Part shown: positions 45,023 to 56,801 of the stretch, piece after piece | Position numbering within the stretch: the stretch's first letter is position 1 | Layout of the letters: every line of letters begins with the position of its first letter | Assembly: GCF_032854445.1 (NCBI RefSeq) | Contig: NC_088301.1 | Span: 5,380,044 to 5,444,043, forward strand | Direction of reading: 5' to 3' | Source: Liolophura sinensis | Lineage: Eukaryota; Mollusca; Polyplacophora; Chitonida; Chitonidae | DNA length: 64,000 nt | Notes under the pieces: generated by a model | Databases searched by the model: none | Seen by the model: only the letters and a program-made list of their open reading frames with translations | What the model was told of the DNA's origin: nothing | Made by a program: the position numbers and the translations under genes

Positions 45023-46291
45023 TTAAATGACCACAAGCCATTGACTAGCCCAGTTGGACAGACGTTCAAGATCACGATTAAGTTTAGCCTCAGATGTTGC
45101 TAAGTCTAAGATTTCTTCAGACAAGGATGTGTCATCTAAAAATATGTTAATATTACATTCAATATTTATACTAATATCATTGACAAAAATTAAAAGGGAA
45201 GTGGACCCAATACAGAGCCTTGTGGGACACCAGCATATATTGGATAAGTTTCGGACTCCTAAAACCTTAATTTTTCTGTCACGTAAATAATCTTTTAACC
45301 ACGCAAGTAGAGGATCTTCAATACCCAACTGCTCTAACTTAAACAGGAGACCATCATGCCAGACTTTATCAAATGCCTTACTGACATCTAAAAATAGTAA
45401 ACAGGTGTCATTTCCACTGTCAAGACTTTTGTATATGTCATGAACAATTTTTGTAAGGTGGCATACAGTCGAATCCCCACGTTTAAATCCAGAGTTCTGT
45501 GGTATAAGATGATTATTTGACATACAATACTCATACAGATGTTTATACACCACCTTCTCCAAGACCTTAGAAAGAGAGGGTTGAAGGGACACTGGTCGAT
45601 AATTAGAAACGTCATGTCTATCTCCTTTTTTCTGAGAGAGCTTCCATGCTGCTGGAAAGACAGCTGTCCGTAAGGAAATATTAAAAAGGTTCGTTACGGA
45701 AGCTGCAATACAATCAGCAGAATTTTTAAGCGTGAAGTTGTTTATACTATCAGTACCTGAGGCTTTCCGTGTATTCAGAGTCTCAAGGAAATGTTTAATC
45801 TCATTTTCACAGGTTTGTATACAACTGAGACGTGATTCTGTAACATACGTAAAAGGGGGTAAGACAGGTACTGTGTCGTGAGGGGCCGACTGAGATGCGA
45901 AAAATTTACAGAATTCATTCGCCTTTTCAACGTCATTTGACACGTTTTTGCCATTGACTGCAAGAGGAGGAATAGGCGCTTTTGCTTTCGATCCTAGAAG
46001 AGATTTCATTATCGACCAGTATGTTTTTGTATCCAGCTGGGGGTTGGAGAGTTTACCTTTTAAATATGTGGAGTAACGCAGTATTGCCTGACGTTTAGCA
46101 TTATTGGCCTCCCTTCTAGATATATAATATCGAAACCTATCCCCATCGGACTTAGTCCGTTTGTATTTTTTGAAACAACGATTCCTCACTCGTATCTTGT
46201 ACCGAACATCGTTGGTCATCCAAGGCTTGTCACGTGGTCTAATAGTGACTTTCTTATTCGGAATAAATTCTTTGCAACATGACAGAAACAA
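45023..46291 (-). pseudogene. LINE reverse transcriptase, N-terminal and palm
   Basis: 422 codons. It opens with the linker after the endonuclease (RPRDKPWMTNDVRYKIR). RT motifs follow: TRKASGTDSI, SNYRPVSLQPSLSKVLEKVV, FLDVSKAFDKVWHDGLL with the first catalytic Asp, and IFLDDTSL with the Asp-Asp pair (Leu where Ala is usual). Around 45220-45260 the expected QGS-type motif is scrambled by a pair of frameshifts. Confidence 0.8.
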
Positions 46292-46297
46292 ACTGTT

Positions 46298-47323
46298 CTA
46301 GACAAATAATTTGTCATTAACATGAGAGAAAATATTACCAACGGCATCAAATGCTGTAACAGAGATAAGATTGCGCAGACCATGCAAATCGGCACATTTG
46401 AAGTCCCACACATGTCTTACAAAAGCCTTTGGTTTATCGGTACATAAGATGTTTATAGTACAATAAATAGTACAATGGTCGAGATTAGCCATTGGTGAGG
46501 CAACTCCGTAGTCAATTACATAACCAATACCATCCGTTATAATTAAGTCCAATACATAAGCAGCATCATCAGTATTTCGAGTGGGTTCATTAATTAGTTG
46601 AAAAAGATTTTTCCCAGCTACCATATCATAAAGGCTCATTTTTAATTCTCTCATATCGTGGTATTTTTCCCAGTGTAGACATTTATCATTAAAATCACCC
46701 ATTATTAACATGGCATCGGGATTTTCTGTTAAGACCGAAGTTAAATTTTCCTCCAGATTACTTAATAAAAGCTCACGTAAAGGAGCCGGTTGGTTAGGTG
46801 GGCGGTAACATGATGCAATCAGCACACTTTTGTTATTCTGTTCCACCATTATCCATATCATCTCATTGCCATTCTCTAAATCCTTACGTCTAGTAACATT
46901 AAGAGATTCCTTGGAATAAATTGCCACCCCTCCTCCGTGTCTGTCTCTGTCCTTTCTTTCTATACAATACCCATCTAGATTAACAGTATCATCAGGAATA
47001 TCACCACTAAGCCAGGTTTCGCTCACACATATAACATCATAATTATATTCCTTTGATAATACAGTGGACATTTCATCTAACTTAAAATAAGACGACAGCT
47101 GATCATCACCTTGAGCCAATAAACTCCTGGCATTAAAATGACAACAAGATAAATTGTGCTGATTTGGGGGTCCCGGGTTTCTATGTACATCACCACACCC
47201 CATTAAGATTGCCATGTGTATAACTAATGAGTAATGCAGATTGCATAATGTACTCAGAACAGAAAAAAATAAATATAAAAGTGAGGGATTCAATTCCCAA
47301 GAATATAATTTGCAAGTCTTCAA
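46298..47323 (-). CDS. LINE apurinic-like endonuclease
   Basis: 341 codons. After a hydrophobic N-terminus and GCGDVHRNPGPP, a motif common in CR1/L2-type elements, come the endonuclease signatures: CHFNARSL (Asn), CVSETWL (Glu), SCYRPPN, IMGDFND (Asp, Asn), LDLIIT (Asp) and NLDHC (Asp-His). All catalytic positions that I can identify are present. It runs out just before the RT ORF, which lies in another frame 6 bp downstream, so ancestrally this was one polyprotein. Confidence 0.8.
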   Translation of the reverse strand: MKTCKLYSWELNPSLLYLFFSVLSTLCNLHYSLVIHMAILMGCGDVHRNPGPPNQHNLSCCHFNARSLLAQGDDQLSSYFKLDEMSTVLSKEYNYDVICVSETWLSGDIPDDTVNLDGYCIERKDRDRHGGGVAIYSKESLNVTRRKDLENGNEMIWIMVEQNNKSVLIASCYRPPNQPAPLRELLLSNLEENLTSVLTENPDAMLIMGDFNDKCLHWEKYHDMRELKMSLYDMVAGKNLFQLINEPTRNTDDAAYVLDLIITDGIGYVIDYGVASPMANLDHCTIYCTINILCTDKPKAFVRHVWDFKCADLHGLRNLISVTAFDAVGNIFSHVNDKLFV

Positions 47324-48059
47324 ATAATGTAAATAATTTTCGAAGATGAAGACTCACTTTATAACACATATAATTATGCCATACCCCAATTGCCACTCTG
47401 TACTGACTTAAGTTATCCATGATGTACCGGTAATAAACAAAGAGATAGCGAGTGAAAGCACATGCACTAAAACCTTCACATAAATACCCGGTTTTTCAGA
47501 CAAACACATAATGAACTTTTTCAAGATTATTAATTGTAACTGTAATTGTTGACCCAAAATACCATTATTTCTTGACGAAATTAACTGAAATGAAATAAAT
47601 GAGTTTATTACAGGACAACAATAGAAGTGCATTACCATCAGTCTTTTGTACTTCAGTAGCCTGTGAACACAATAATTGCTTATTATACCTTGTTAGTTTA
47701 TGTGTACGTTTACTGGTCTGTTTCATCTCAGCAACTTGTTACTGTCTGGCTGGGCGCTCAGTTCTAAGAGGTTAGAGCAAGGGAACATGACTGGTCGGCT
47801 TGGTGTCAGTATAATGTGACTGGCTGGGGCGAGGTGTCATGTCTGGTGTCTTTGGCATGATACAACTTAAGGAGGGCGAAGACGTGTTTTGAAAAACAAA
47901 TTGATCACTGAAGACGGACTTAAGCATAAGACGACCGTATGTTTGTTTTGAGACACAGCTACAGTTTGGTGTGCAGGTCTTATACGGTGACATCAACGCA
48001 CGGACGAACGCATTTGTTTGTGTACGTGTTATACTCAACAAGAGAACGACCATATTGTG

Positions 48060-48300
48060 TGTGCATGTGTTAAATGATGACGTTAACAGGAAGATCAGAG
48101 GAGTGTGTGTTGGTGTTATGTGATGACATCACCAGGAGGACGACAACAGTTGTGTGTGCTGGTGTTATGTGATGACGTCAACAGGAGGACGACCACAGTT
48201 GTGTGTGCTGCTGTTATATGATGACATCAACAGAAGGACAACCACAGTTTTGTGTACACGTGGGACACGTTGACATCAAAAGCAGGACGACCACAGTTGC
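48060..48300. repeat. 49-bp minisatellite with TGACRTCA motif, intron 5 of copy D
   Basis: About four to five units of the form GTGATGACATCAACAGGAGG ACGACCACAGTTGTGTGTGC. Each carries a TGACGTCA- or TGACATCA-like site. Single related units occur in intron 5 of the other copies. Confidence 0.85.
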
Positions 48301-49668
48301 AGGTTCCGGGAGCATGAAGCCGTCGTAGACTTCAGACAAATTTTCAATCATTAAAGCATAAAGGGATGCTCCATTCTGTTATTTTAGTGAAATTTGTGTT
48401 ACAACAACTTACCCAGAATTTATGCTGGCAAGCAATATTTTGACCTTGTTACGTAAGAAATAAACAATCTTAAAGTGATTTGAAATTTTGGCTTAAGTCC
48501 AAAATCGCTTTGTGATCTCGGGGCCAGCTGTTATGTGGGAACAGGGGAACACACCACTGCGGTGGACGACGACGACCATAAGCAAGAGTCAATGCCGAAT
48601 GAGAAAGATGCTTGTCTCTCAATCCCTAGGTTACAAGCTAATCTCAGCCCTAACCTCAGGTATAAAAGACATTTAAAGGCTCTAACTAATCGTAACTCTT
48701 GAAAATTTGTGTGCAACTTGGCTGCAACATGCTTATTTTTGACCTGAATATAGTCTTTCCGAATGATCCGGACAGGTATTTCTTCCCCAACGGGTGTAGA
48801 CAGCTCCTCCTGAAAATCGGTAAAACACACTGGAATGACTAGCTAATGCTAAAATCAACAGGTACTTTTAAGCACGGTGTGGCTATGTTTTGGCAAAGTG
48901 AAGCGTCACTTTTAATGTCTTTAGCATTTTGTTACAGTGAGGTAGTACCATACATATATCGACAACGTCTAAATCTGATACCAGTAGATCTTATATATAA
49001 TATAAGGATATTTTTAACGACGGTAAACACAAAGTCATTTATGCAGTGCTTTTACTTATTTGCAAAGTTGCTTATTAATATTAAATACTTGGTCATTTGC
49101 TTTACACACCCCTATTTTGCAACAAGTATGTGTAAATTGTTTTTTCATAACCTGGTTCAACCTTCAAGATCAGTATATAGCTGCTACATAAAAGATACAC
49201 AAAACTTAAATTGGAAACGACATCTACACATTTCTCATTAGTGATAAAATATATCTGTTCTTAAATTACAATAGAAAAACCAACTAACTCAGTCATTTCA
49301 GTTGCAATTTGTTATTCATTGCCCGCTCACCATAAATGTCAAAATCCTGTTTTAACATCATCACATGAACACCATATTCATGTCTTCCCGTTTCCTCATA
49401 TTTCCACATATTTTACTTTCTTACCATGACTTATGGAGTTGTGTCCTCCTCTGTTCTCATTGTACCGTCTCCGGTGTTCACACCAGAACGGCCGATGTTG
49501 GCACCAGCCAATCGTTCTACGAGAGTCTGGAAAATCTTGTCCAATTGATTGTCCAGATTTATCACACACTGAGGTCCCTAGGAGGGACAAACAATTGCAA
49601 ATACATGTAAATTATCGTGATTTGAATGCTTGCATGTGATATATATTTGTTTTGTATATATTATTGTT

Positions 49669-49898
49669 TGACCCAGGAGACTTTCACCAATGTGGTCGCT
49701 GTGAGTTCAAGTCCAACTCATGCTGGCTTCCTCTCCGGCCGTAAGTGGAAAGGACTTTCAATAACTTGGGGATGGTCGCGGGTTACCCCGGGCTCTGCCC
49801 GGTTTCCTCCCACCATAAGGCTGGAAGCCGACGTATAAGTGAAATATTCTTGAATACGGCGTAAACCACCAATCAAATAAATAAATAAATAAATAAAT
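49669..49898 (+). mobile_element. SINE copy in intron 3 of copy D
   Basis: TGACCCAGGAGACTTTCACC to AATCAAATAAATAAATAAAT, with most of the tRNA-like head missing. Confidence 0.85.
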
Positions 49899-50524
49899 GT
49901 ATATTATTGTTAAAAAGAGTCCGTTAAAAGCAAATTTCTATTTGATATTCATACTTTTAATATACTGTCAATTATTGCATCAAAAAAGTGTTTTTAAGTC
50001 TTAGAATCAGTATATAATGCAATTCTCTTTTGCAGTTCTAGCCCATTTCTGTTAGCAGGTCGCCTATTTTCTGCTGTTTGTAAAATCAGCCATGCTCACC
50101 ACCAAAGTGGATTTTTTAGTCAGTGACACGTTACAACCAAAGCTGTACACATGGATGTTGGAAATTGATATTCTTGCAAGTAAAATGAAGCTAGAATATT
50201 TTTTACTAATTCATGACGTTTAACTGGATAAGCTTGGTTTCGACAGCAAGAACGCATTGCCACGATCCGGTGGCGTCATAATTATTCAGAATCCAGTGAT
50301 CCAGTGCTAGGTAACGGGAGGAGTTGAATACGTTTTGACGAAGGTCGACACCAGTTACCTAAAAAAGGTAAGAACTTTACAGAACCCTGTATCTGACACT
50401 GGAATATTTCACATTGTTTGCACGTTTTGGTATAATTTGACCTTTATAAATGTATTTTATTTTAGCTGTTGTAGTATATGACCTCAGTATACAATATATA
50501 GTATTAGAGGTGGATGTTAGAAAA

Positions 50525-50865
50525 GTGAGTGAGTGTGTGAGTGCTTGGGGTTTTACGTCGTACTTAACAATTTTTTAGTCATATGACGACAAAGGAATCT
50601 TTTGAGTGCATGTAATGTGCCTCCTTGTTGCAGGACGAATTTCCACCGCTCTTTAATCTAGTGCTGCTTTACTAATACACATCACCGAAGGCAAGTAAGG
50701 CGCCCATCCCGAGAAATTATACTGATAGAGGTCAACCAGTCGTTGCACTATCCCTTCATGCTGAACGCCAAACTTTTAAGATCTTCGGTGTGACTCGACC
50801 CACGATTAACCCTGGAACTACCGCTCCCGAAGCGGGCGCTCTACTAAATGAGCTATTGGGGACGG
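50525..50865 (-). mobile_element. Full-length second-family SINE with tRNA-like head
   Basis: On the minus strand it begins GTCCCCAATAGCTCATTTAG, with an A-box-like TAGCTCATTTAGTAGAGC and B-box-like GGGTCGAGTCAC. It continues through TTGGCGTTCAGCATGAAGGG and ends ACGACGTAAAACCCCAAGC. It provides the complete form of the fragments at 12358, 14540, 30250 and 41761. Confidence 0.8.
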
Positions 50866-52022
50866 TAGAAATATTAAGTTCCTGCTGACGAAACCAGACT
50901 CTAAGGAGTTGTAACATGATGAATCAGAAATTTTATTCTATTTGCTTTTTGTTTGCAATAGTTTAGACGTACACCACATCAATGTGTACAGATTTGTGGT
51001 GCTAGGTGTCACCAACGAGATGCAATTTTGGAAAGCAATTATGACTGAATGTGCAGACCATTGCGATTGGCTGAAAGAAATAAACTATGGCATGGTATAC
51101 GATTTGAATACTGATTTCACTCATTCGCCTAGAGCATTCGTTGGGTCTTACCAACATCACTGGAAACTAATGTTTCTCTTCGCGTGACTCCTTCCAAATT
51201 TCACATTTTTTATACTTCTTAGTTCTCTGGTTATGCTTTTTAAGTATTAGATTTATTTACGCTGCAATGGAATTGCCATGTTTGAATAGCCGAGTTATAT
51301 CCCGTACCTCCCGCTACCAATTATGAAAAGCCTTCTGTATATATCATTTAAGAGTATTTCTTACTTTTGTAAGAAGAAGATGGCAATGGAATATGTTAGA
51401 CTTCGTGTTTACCAGAATACAGTTAAGCTTTCCACATTATGAGGTACACTGTCCCCAACAAAACCCCACCCCTCAAAAACCCTGTATTCTTGATCTCCAC
51501 ATTGTAGAGAGTACAGAGGTCTGGTAATAAATCCCCGACTCCACAACAGCTATAGAAAGACCAGGGAGCCTTATGATGAATGCACAACTTCTCGACAATA
51601 GATTCATATACTGCAGGCATGTTTAGCACGTGCAGACAAATTTAGCACGTGCATACATACTTAGCACGTATTATTCACAGGGTACAGATAAAAGCAATTT
51701 TTTTTATGCTAGGAAACGAAGAGACAGTTTTCGTTGAGGCAAGTCTGTCTATGATTTGGGATTTATATATCCCTTACTGCTAATATTTCACATTTGCGTT
51801 CGTGGTTATATTTCGATGCCCCCATTTGTGTGGAACAAAACCAACTAAAAGAATACCGTCAGACGGAAACTAGTAAACAACATAATGATGACTGCAAATG
51901 TGACATAATTTAGGTAGTAAATACACACAGTCGATGTTAGACATCATCTTAATGTGTTTTTAACTTCCTACAATGCATATGTAGTTTAACCGATGTTGTG
52001 GATTCCCATTGCTTACGGCTGC

Positions 52023-52182
52023 TTATTTATTTATTTGATTGGTGTTTTACGTAGTACTCAAGAATATTTCACTTATACGACGGTGGCCAGCATTATCGTG
52101 GAAGAAAACCGGACACAGCCCGGGGGAAACCCACGATCATCGGCAGGATGCTGTAAGACCTTCCCACATACGGCCTATGGCT
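52023..52182 (-). mobile_element. SINE copy, copy D intron 3
   Basis: Ortholog of 25974-26140 and 36771-36935. Confidence 0.8.
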
Positions 52183-53528
52183 GATTAAGTTCATATGTCA
52201 GTCGTTTTAGTAATAAAATAGGATGAAAAAGTTTATATATAATCAATGAAATAATTCGGCCCCACGAAGCTAACCTGCGAACCAGGACTGCGATATAATA
52301 CTGGTTGAAATAAGAAATGTTAACTTATATATGCACTTGGCAGGAAGCCAAAGTACTGTTGTTTTGTCATAGACATTGGTAAATGATGTGTTCCATAAAT
52401 ATTATAGGAGCAGAGCGATTAGCTTCATAGTTACTTACTGGAGGCCCTTTCTCCCCCGGGGGTCCGGGCGGCCCATAAGGCCCCTGGATTCCGTCCCGTC
52501 CGTTCCGACCATCCCGATCCGGAAGTTCACAACAATCAGCGGGTGCAGCTATAAACCAAGGTGAAATACTCGTATCTTCCCAATTTTTGAAATTTTCAAA
52601 TTTACGGCAAAACTAAAAGAAAATCTGAAAACCGATCACCTCGTGACACTGTGGTAGTTCGTGTCCATTGTCAAGGTTAACAGCAACGTGTTTAGGAGTA
52701 AGTGGAGTTGTATATGAGTAACCAGTATTGCCAGACAAGGATTAATCCAAACTGTAGTATTCCGTATTTAAAGAACATGTTGTGAAGAGCAGAGTAATTT
52801 GTACGGTCGCATTGTTAAACGGAAACAGAGCTGTTAAACAGCATTAGGAAAACTTTCATGATGCAATGAAGAGAAACGTTATCAGATCATTTATTTTTGG
52901 CAAATTTAGTGGTGAAGTGTTAAGTTTCATCATTGACATCAGAATGACAAAAGTTCAGAAATATGATAGTGTTAAAGTCTCTTGCCTAAAGCTGATCTTT
53001 CCACTCTACTCATTTCTTGAGTGACATCTTTTCTTCTTCCGTTTGTTGATAGCCCCTGGTATGTAAATGGTAGAAGAAGTATGTTTCTATCTCACCTAGT
53101 TTGATTGCACACGGAAATAAAAGATTCACCCAGATTCGGACAATGTCACTGATTTGCAACTGTTTTAGATAAATTGTTATTCAGAACATGGATTTGAAAA
53201 TACACTGTTCGCAGATGCTGTAGGTCATTGTGGAAGCAATTGTATGTGTCAATCGTCGTTCAATGCAACTATCAATCACTTTTTCCACCGCTATACGAAG
53301 GCTTGATTTCACCCCTGGCTGTAACCAAGATGTAAGCCATTTGGTGTAAGCCATTTGTAAGCTGGTGGATAGATGTCAGATCTCAAACACTCACCCGACC
53401 AATCAGAAATGTACAGGACAACAAGACACTGACAATCATCTTCAACACACCAAAGCTCCAGTACATTGGCTGTATATACAGAACGGTAGCAAGTTTTAGT
53501 CTTGGACTTTGGTGAAATCAACAGAGTG

Positions 53529-53537
53529 TATTTATAA
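53529..53537 (-). promoter_or_regulatory. TATA box of copy D
   Basis: Minus-strand TTATAAATA, 90 bp upstream of the exon 1 ATG. Confidence 0.6.
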
Positions 53538-54139
53538 GGCAGACTGACACCAGATATCTGCACAACCAGTCCACATAAACGGTCTGTTTTTATATCTTAC
53601 TTACAAGTCAGATTAGTTTATGTAAACTAATCTCCTAATACTGAGCGTTTGTATATCTACGGTATTGGTTGTTTATACTAAGAAATACTTTTCCTAGTAA
53701 ATTAAACTGTTCTCTATGGCACGTGAGATCCTTTCCACATTTACATGTGGCTAGCGTGGGAATGTTCCTGATGTTGCTTGGGGTTTCTGTAACTCACTTT
53801 AAATATACATGTAGTCACACAGTTAACAGAAGGAATATCATGCCATCCGTCAGTGGATGCTGGCACCAGAGTGTTTATCCAGGTGCAGTTCATATAGGGG
53901 TTCTAGGTTCTGAGGTGTACCATATCCTGGAATATTGGACTTCCGAAAACGGAAAAAAGAGCTTGTAGATAATATGTAAACACCCTTGCAGCTACATTAA
54001 ATATGAAACTGGGGTATTTGTTCAAGGCGAAATGATATTTATATGAGAATCTGAACTTCCAATGTCTATCGAAAGGGCCATGCTAGACTTAATTTCCTGG
54101 TGACATTCGTAGATTTTCTGGTATTCTGAGTGGCTAGCC

Positions 54140-54840
54140 TGTCAGCGGTAGCAGAGATTCTGGCCAAATTTGTCTACATTGCTTCTCCCAGTTCAAGACA
54201 AGGAGTAAGAAATGGAAATGGCCAGATGCTTGTGACAAATCATTTGTAAAAGTGAAACAATTGATATCGTCACAAATGGTTCTGACACATTATGATCCAC
54301 AGAAACCGCTTCGCTTAGCCAGCAACGCGTCAGCATATGGTTTGGGAAGTGTGTTGTCAGATGTCATGGAAGACGGAACCCAGAGACCAATTGCGTTCGC
54401 GTCTCGCTCTCTGACCAAATCTGAGCGGAACTATTTGCAGATAGACAAGGAAGCCTTAGGCCTTATATGGGATGGGAAACGTTTTCATAAGTATGTTTAT
54501 GGTCGAAAGTTTACTCTTATTACTGACCACCAACCCCTGTTGTCGATCCTGCATCTAAACACAGGGATTCTGGTTATGACCGCTACGCACCCTCAGCGTT
54601 ATGCACTGTTTCTGGCAGGTCACGATTACTAAATTGAGTACAAAAGCACTGCCCAACACGGTAAGGCAGACGCGCTTTCGCGTTTACAATTAGCGGTTAG
54701 CCAACCGGCTGATGAAGAGGTTGTTGATTCGGCAGACATGCTCCACTTATCCCAAATCCAGCAAATTCCTGTTACCTGTACTGACATTAAGCGTGACACC
54801 AGCCATGACAGTGCCTTATCACATGTATACAGAACAGTAG
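54140..54840 (+). mobile_element. Ty3/gypsy pol fragment (RNase H)
   Basis: A frame at 54252-54632 reads LTHYDPQKPLRLASNASAYG, RPIAFASRSLTKSERNYLQI and FTLITDHQPLLSIL. These are RNase H motifs, with Asn in place of the first catalytic Asp (SNAS for CDAS). After an in-frame stop it continues to KADALSRLQL and a spacer before integrase. It is truncated at both ends, with no LTR, and replaces about 0.5 kb of the normal unit including the old SINE. It belongs to a different gypsy lineage from the element in copy B. Confidence 0.85.
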
Positions 54841-56064
54841 ATAAACGAGATGGATCCTGTCATCCTCCTTGATATCATCTATCAAGGGCATTTTCTCTGA
54901 TCATCATTGAATGAGAATCTGCCAGGTTATAGAACAACTAATCTAATGACATTTGTATTATATATAGATCCGAATTTTGACTGCAAATCAGGTCATATCA
55001 AAATACTCTAACATGATAGGTGTGTTCTACATGGGCTTACACTTGGATGTGAGTATAGGGCCTACCGTGAGTTATGGAGGAGTCGAGCAGAAGGACTGTG
55101 TCAGTATAACATGACTCAGTAAGGTAACGCGTTCGGGTTGTTTCCATGAAGGCAGGAAAGTGTAAAGTTATTAGATGTATACATATTGCTTAAAGTTACA
55201 TCTCGGGGGTGAGTGAAGCGGATATGTTTACGGTTACCATTTTCACACCTGCTTTAGTTTTGGTAGAATTATAAACATCAATGAGCAACCGTTTGGCACT
55301 GATGCATTGTTATGATCTATTTCTTTTCGCAAATCGCCTATATTTAGTGGTCTGTAAAAGCAGTCATACCCGCAACCAAAACTGCCTTTAGTAACAATAG
55401 AAAGTTGTACACACTGAAAATACTGAACAACCATATTACTGCAAAGAAAATGCAGTTAAAATAATTTTTCTAATTCATAATGTTAAATTCCACAAGCTCA
55501 GTTTTGGCACCAAGAACTTCTTGCCTCAGGTGACATCATCATTATTCAAAAGCATGTTACATGCTGGACAATGCTGGAGAGTATTTTGTTTTACAATGGT
55601 TGCACCAACAAGCGGTTTGTATAAACTCCATGCAGTGGGATTTACTTGATAAACTTGATTTTGTAAGGTTATATTATACTCAAGCGTGTGAACAATTTCA
55701 AATATAGCAGTGTCGGTAACAGGGTTTACAGCCAAGTCGATGGCAGCTTAGGTACCTGATGTCGCCTTTCATCAGACATGTTAAACTTCGCTTAATATCC
55801 AGGATGCCCCTCCTTTTTTGAATAATTCTGACGTCACCCGGTACCTGGGTACTTGCCTTCAAAACCGAGCTAATGGGCTTTAACATTATGAATTAGAAAA
55901 AGTGCCTTAATTTCATTTTCCTTGCAAGAATATGAACTTCCAACATATTGCTGTTACGTGTCATTGACCAGCGGCAATTTTGATAGCGAGTATGACTGAT
56001 TTTAGTTAAATATAGTTGAATATAGGCGACACGCTAAAAGAAGTAGACAATACAAAGATCTATA
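54841..56064. other. D-E intergenic unit sequence
   Basis: No gene. 55330-56060 is the intergenic member of the paralogous block pair. Confidence 0.5.
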
Positions 56065-56325
56065 ATGGTTTCACTACATCCTTGCAATGTTGAAATATGG
56101 AGCAAACACAAAGGAGAAATGTTAATTGGCAGTTCTTCCAATCTGATTGTGCCTAATGCAGTGGCACACACAATGTCAAATGACAGAAGTAATCCTCCTT
56201 GTTTCATGTATATCTCTATACGCCAACCTGCTGTGTTTATGCTGTCTGTCACCATTCCTGGCCAGGTTCTAGTGAAACGCCAAACATCCGGAAGACGAAT
56301 GCTGGATTCAAACATTTGGATGTGA
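56065..56325 (+). other. Conserved small ORF, E unit
   Basis: 86 codons starting MVSLHPCNVEIWSKHKGEM. It is longer than the other versions because the stop after the VTIPGQV segment is displaced. Confidence 0.3.
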
Positions 56326-56612
56326 TCAGTGTTTCTTAACGAGATTTTGAATGTTGTGAAATCACCAGTCGTATCAATCGAACAGAAAAAGATTCTCTAG
56401 AGTGTTGGTGATTGACACGTGACCAAGTAAGAAGATAAGCAGATCCGTGGGTAGGGAAGTTGAGTAGATTATTGCTACCCTCCTATTCACAATAGCCCCA
56501 AACATCAGGTAACTTTGTACTGTCAGCAGAGGCATGCACATATGAACTGTAGACCGTCAAGAGCATAAGAAAAGTCGGTTAACTTATAATGAGACAGCAA
56601 GGTGTATAAACG

Positions 56613-56618
56613 TTTATT
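56613..56618 (-). terminator. Poly(A) signal of copy E
   Basis: Minus-strand AATAAA, about 185 bp past the stop codon. Confidence 0.5.
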
Positions 56619-56801
56619 TGTGTTGATGACGGTAAATATGTTGAAGTATTCTTCGATTTTTTCATCTGGTATGTTATTGTACACATGCTTCTCCGCTACA
56701 CCATCTTAATGTAATACATTTAATTGCACCCGTGTAAATGCAAAACATTGAATATTTCAGAGATAATATCAGCTATTGTGTTACGAAATCAACTGAAAAG
56801 A

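Larger units (their letters stand above)
43741..47598 (-). mobile_element. CR1/L2-like non-LTR retrotransposon (LINE)
   Basis: Encodes an endonuclease and a reverse transcriptase on the minus strand, and ends in a short ATTACA-type 3' repeat (43741-43755). Flanking copies of ATGAGTTT at 43733-43740 and 47599-47606 look like an 8-bp target duplication within the sequence TATGAGTTTATTACAGG that is uninterrupted in copies A and E. Frameshifts between the three ORF pieces mark it as dead, or as carrying assembly indels. The 5' end is not sharply defined. Confidence 0.85.
49899..52438 (-). other. Intron 3 of copy D
   Basis: No gene. 50060-51190 is the intronic paralogous block, interrupted by the SINE at 50525-50865. 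Confidence 0.5.

Noticed and set aside
47408-47638. Minus-strand ORFs upstream of the LINE endonuclease as a separate LINE ORF1
   Set aside because: Short, no CCHC or esterase motif, and it crosses the target duplication into collagen intron sequence.
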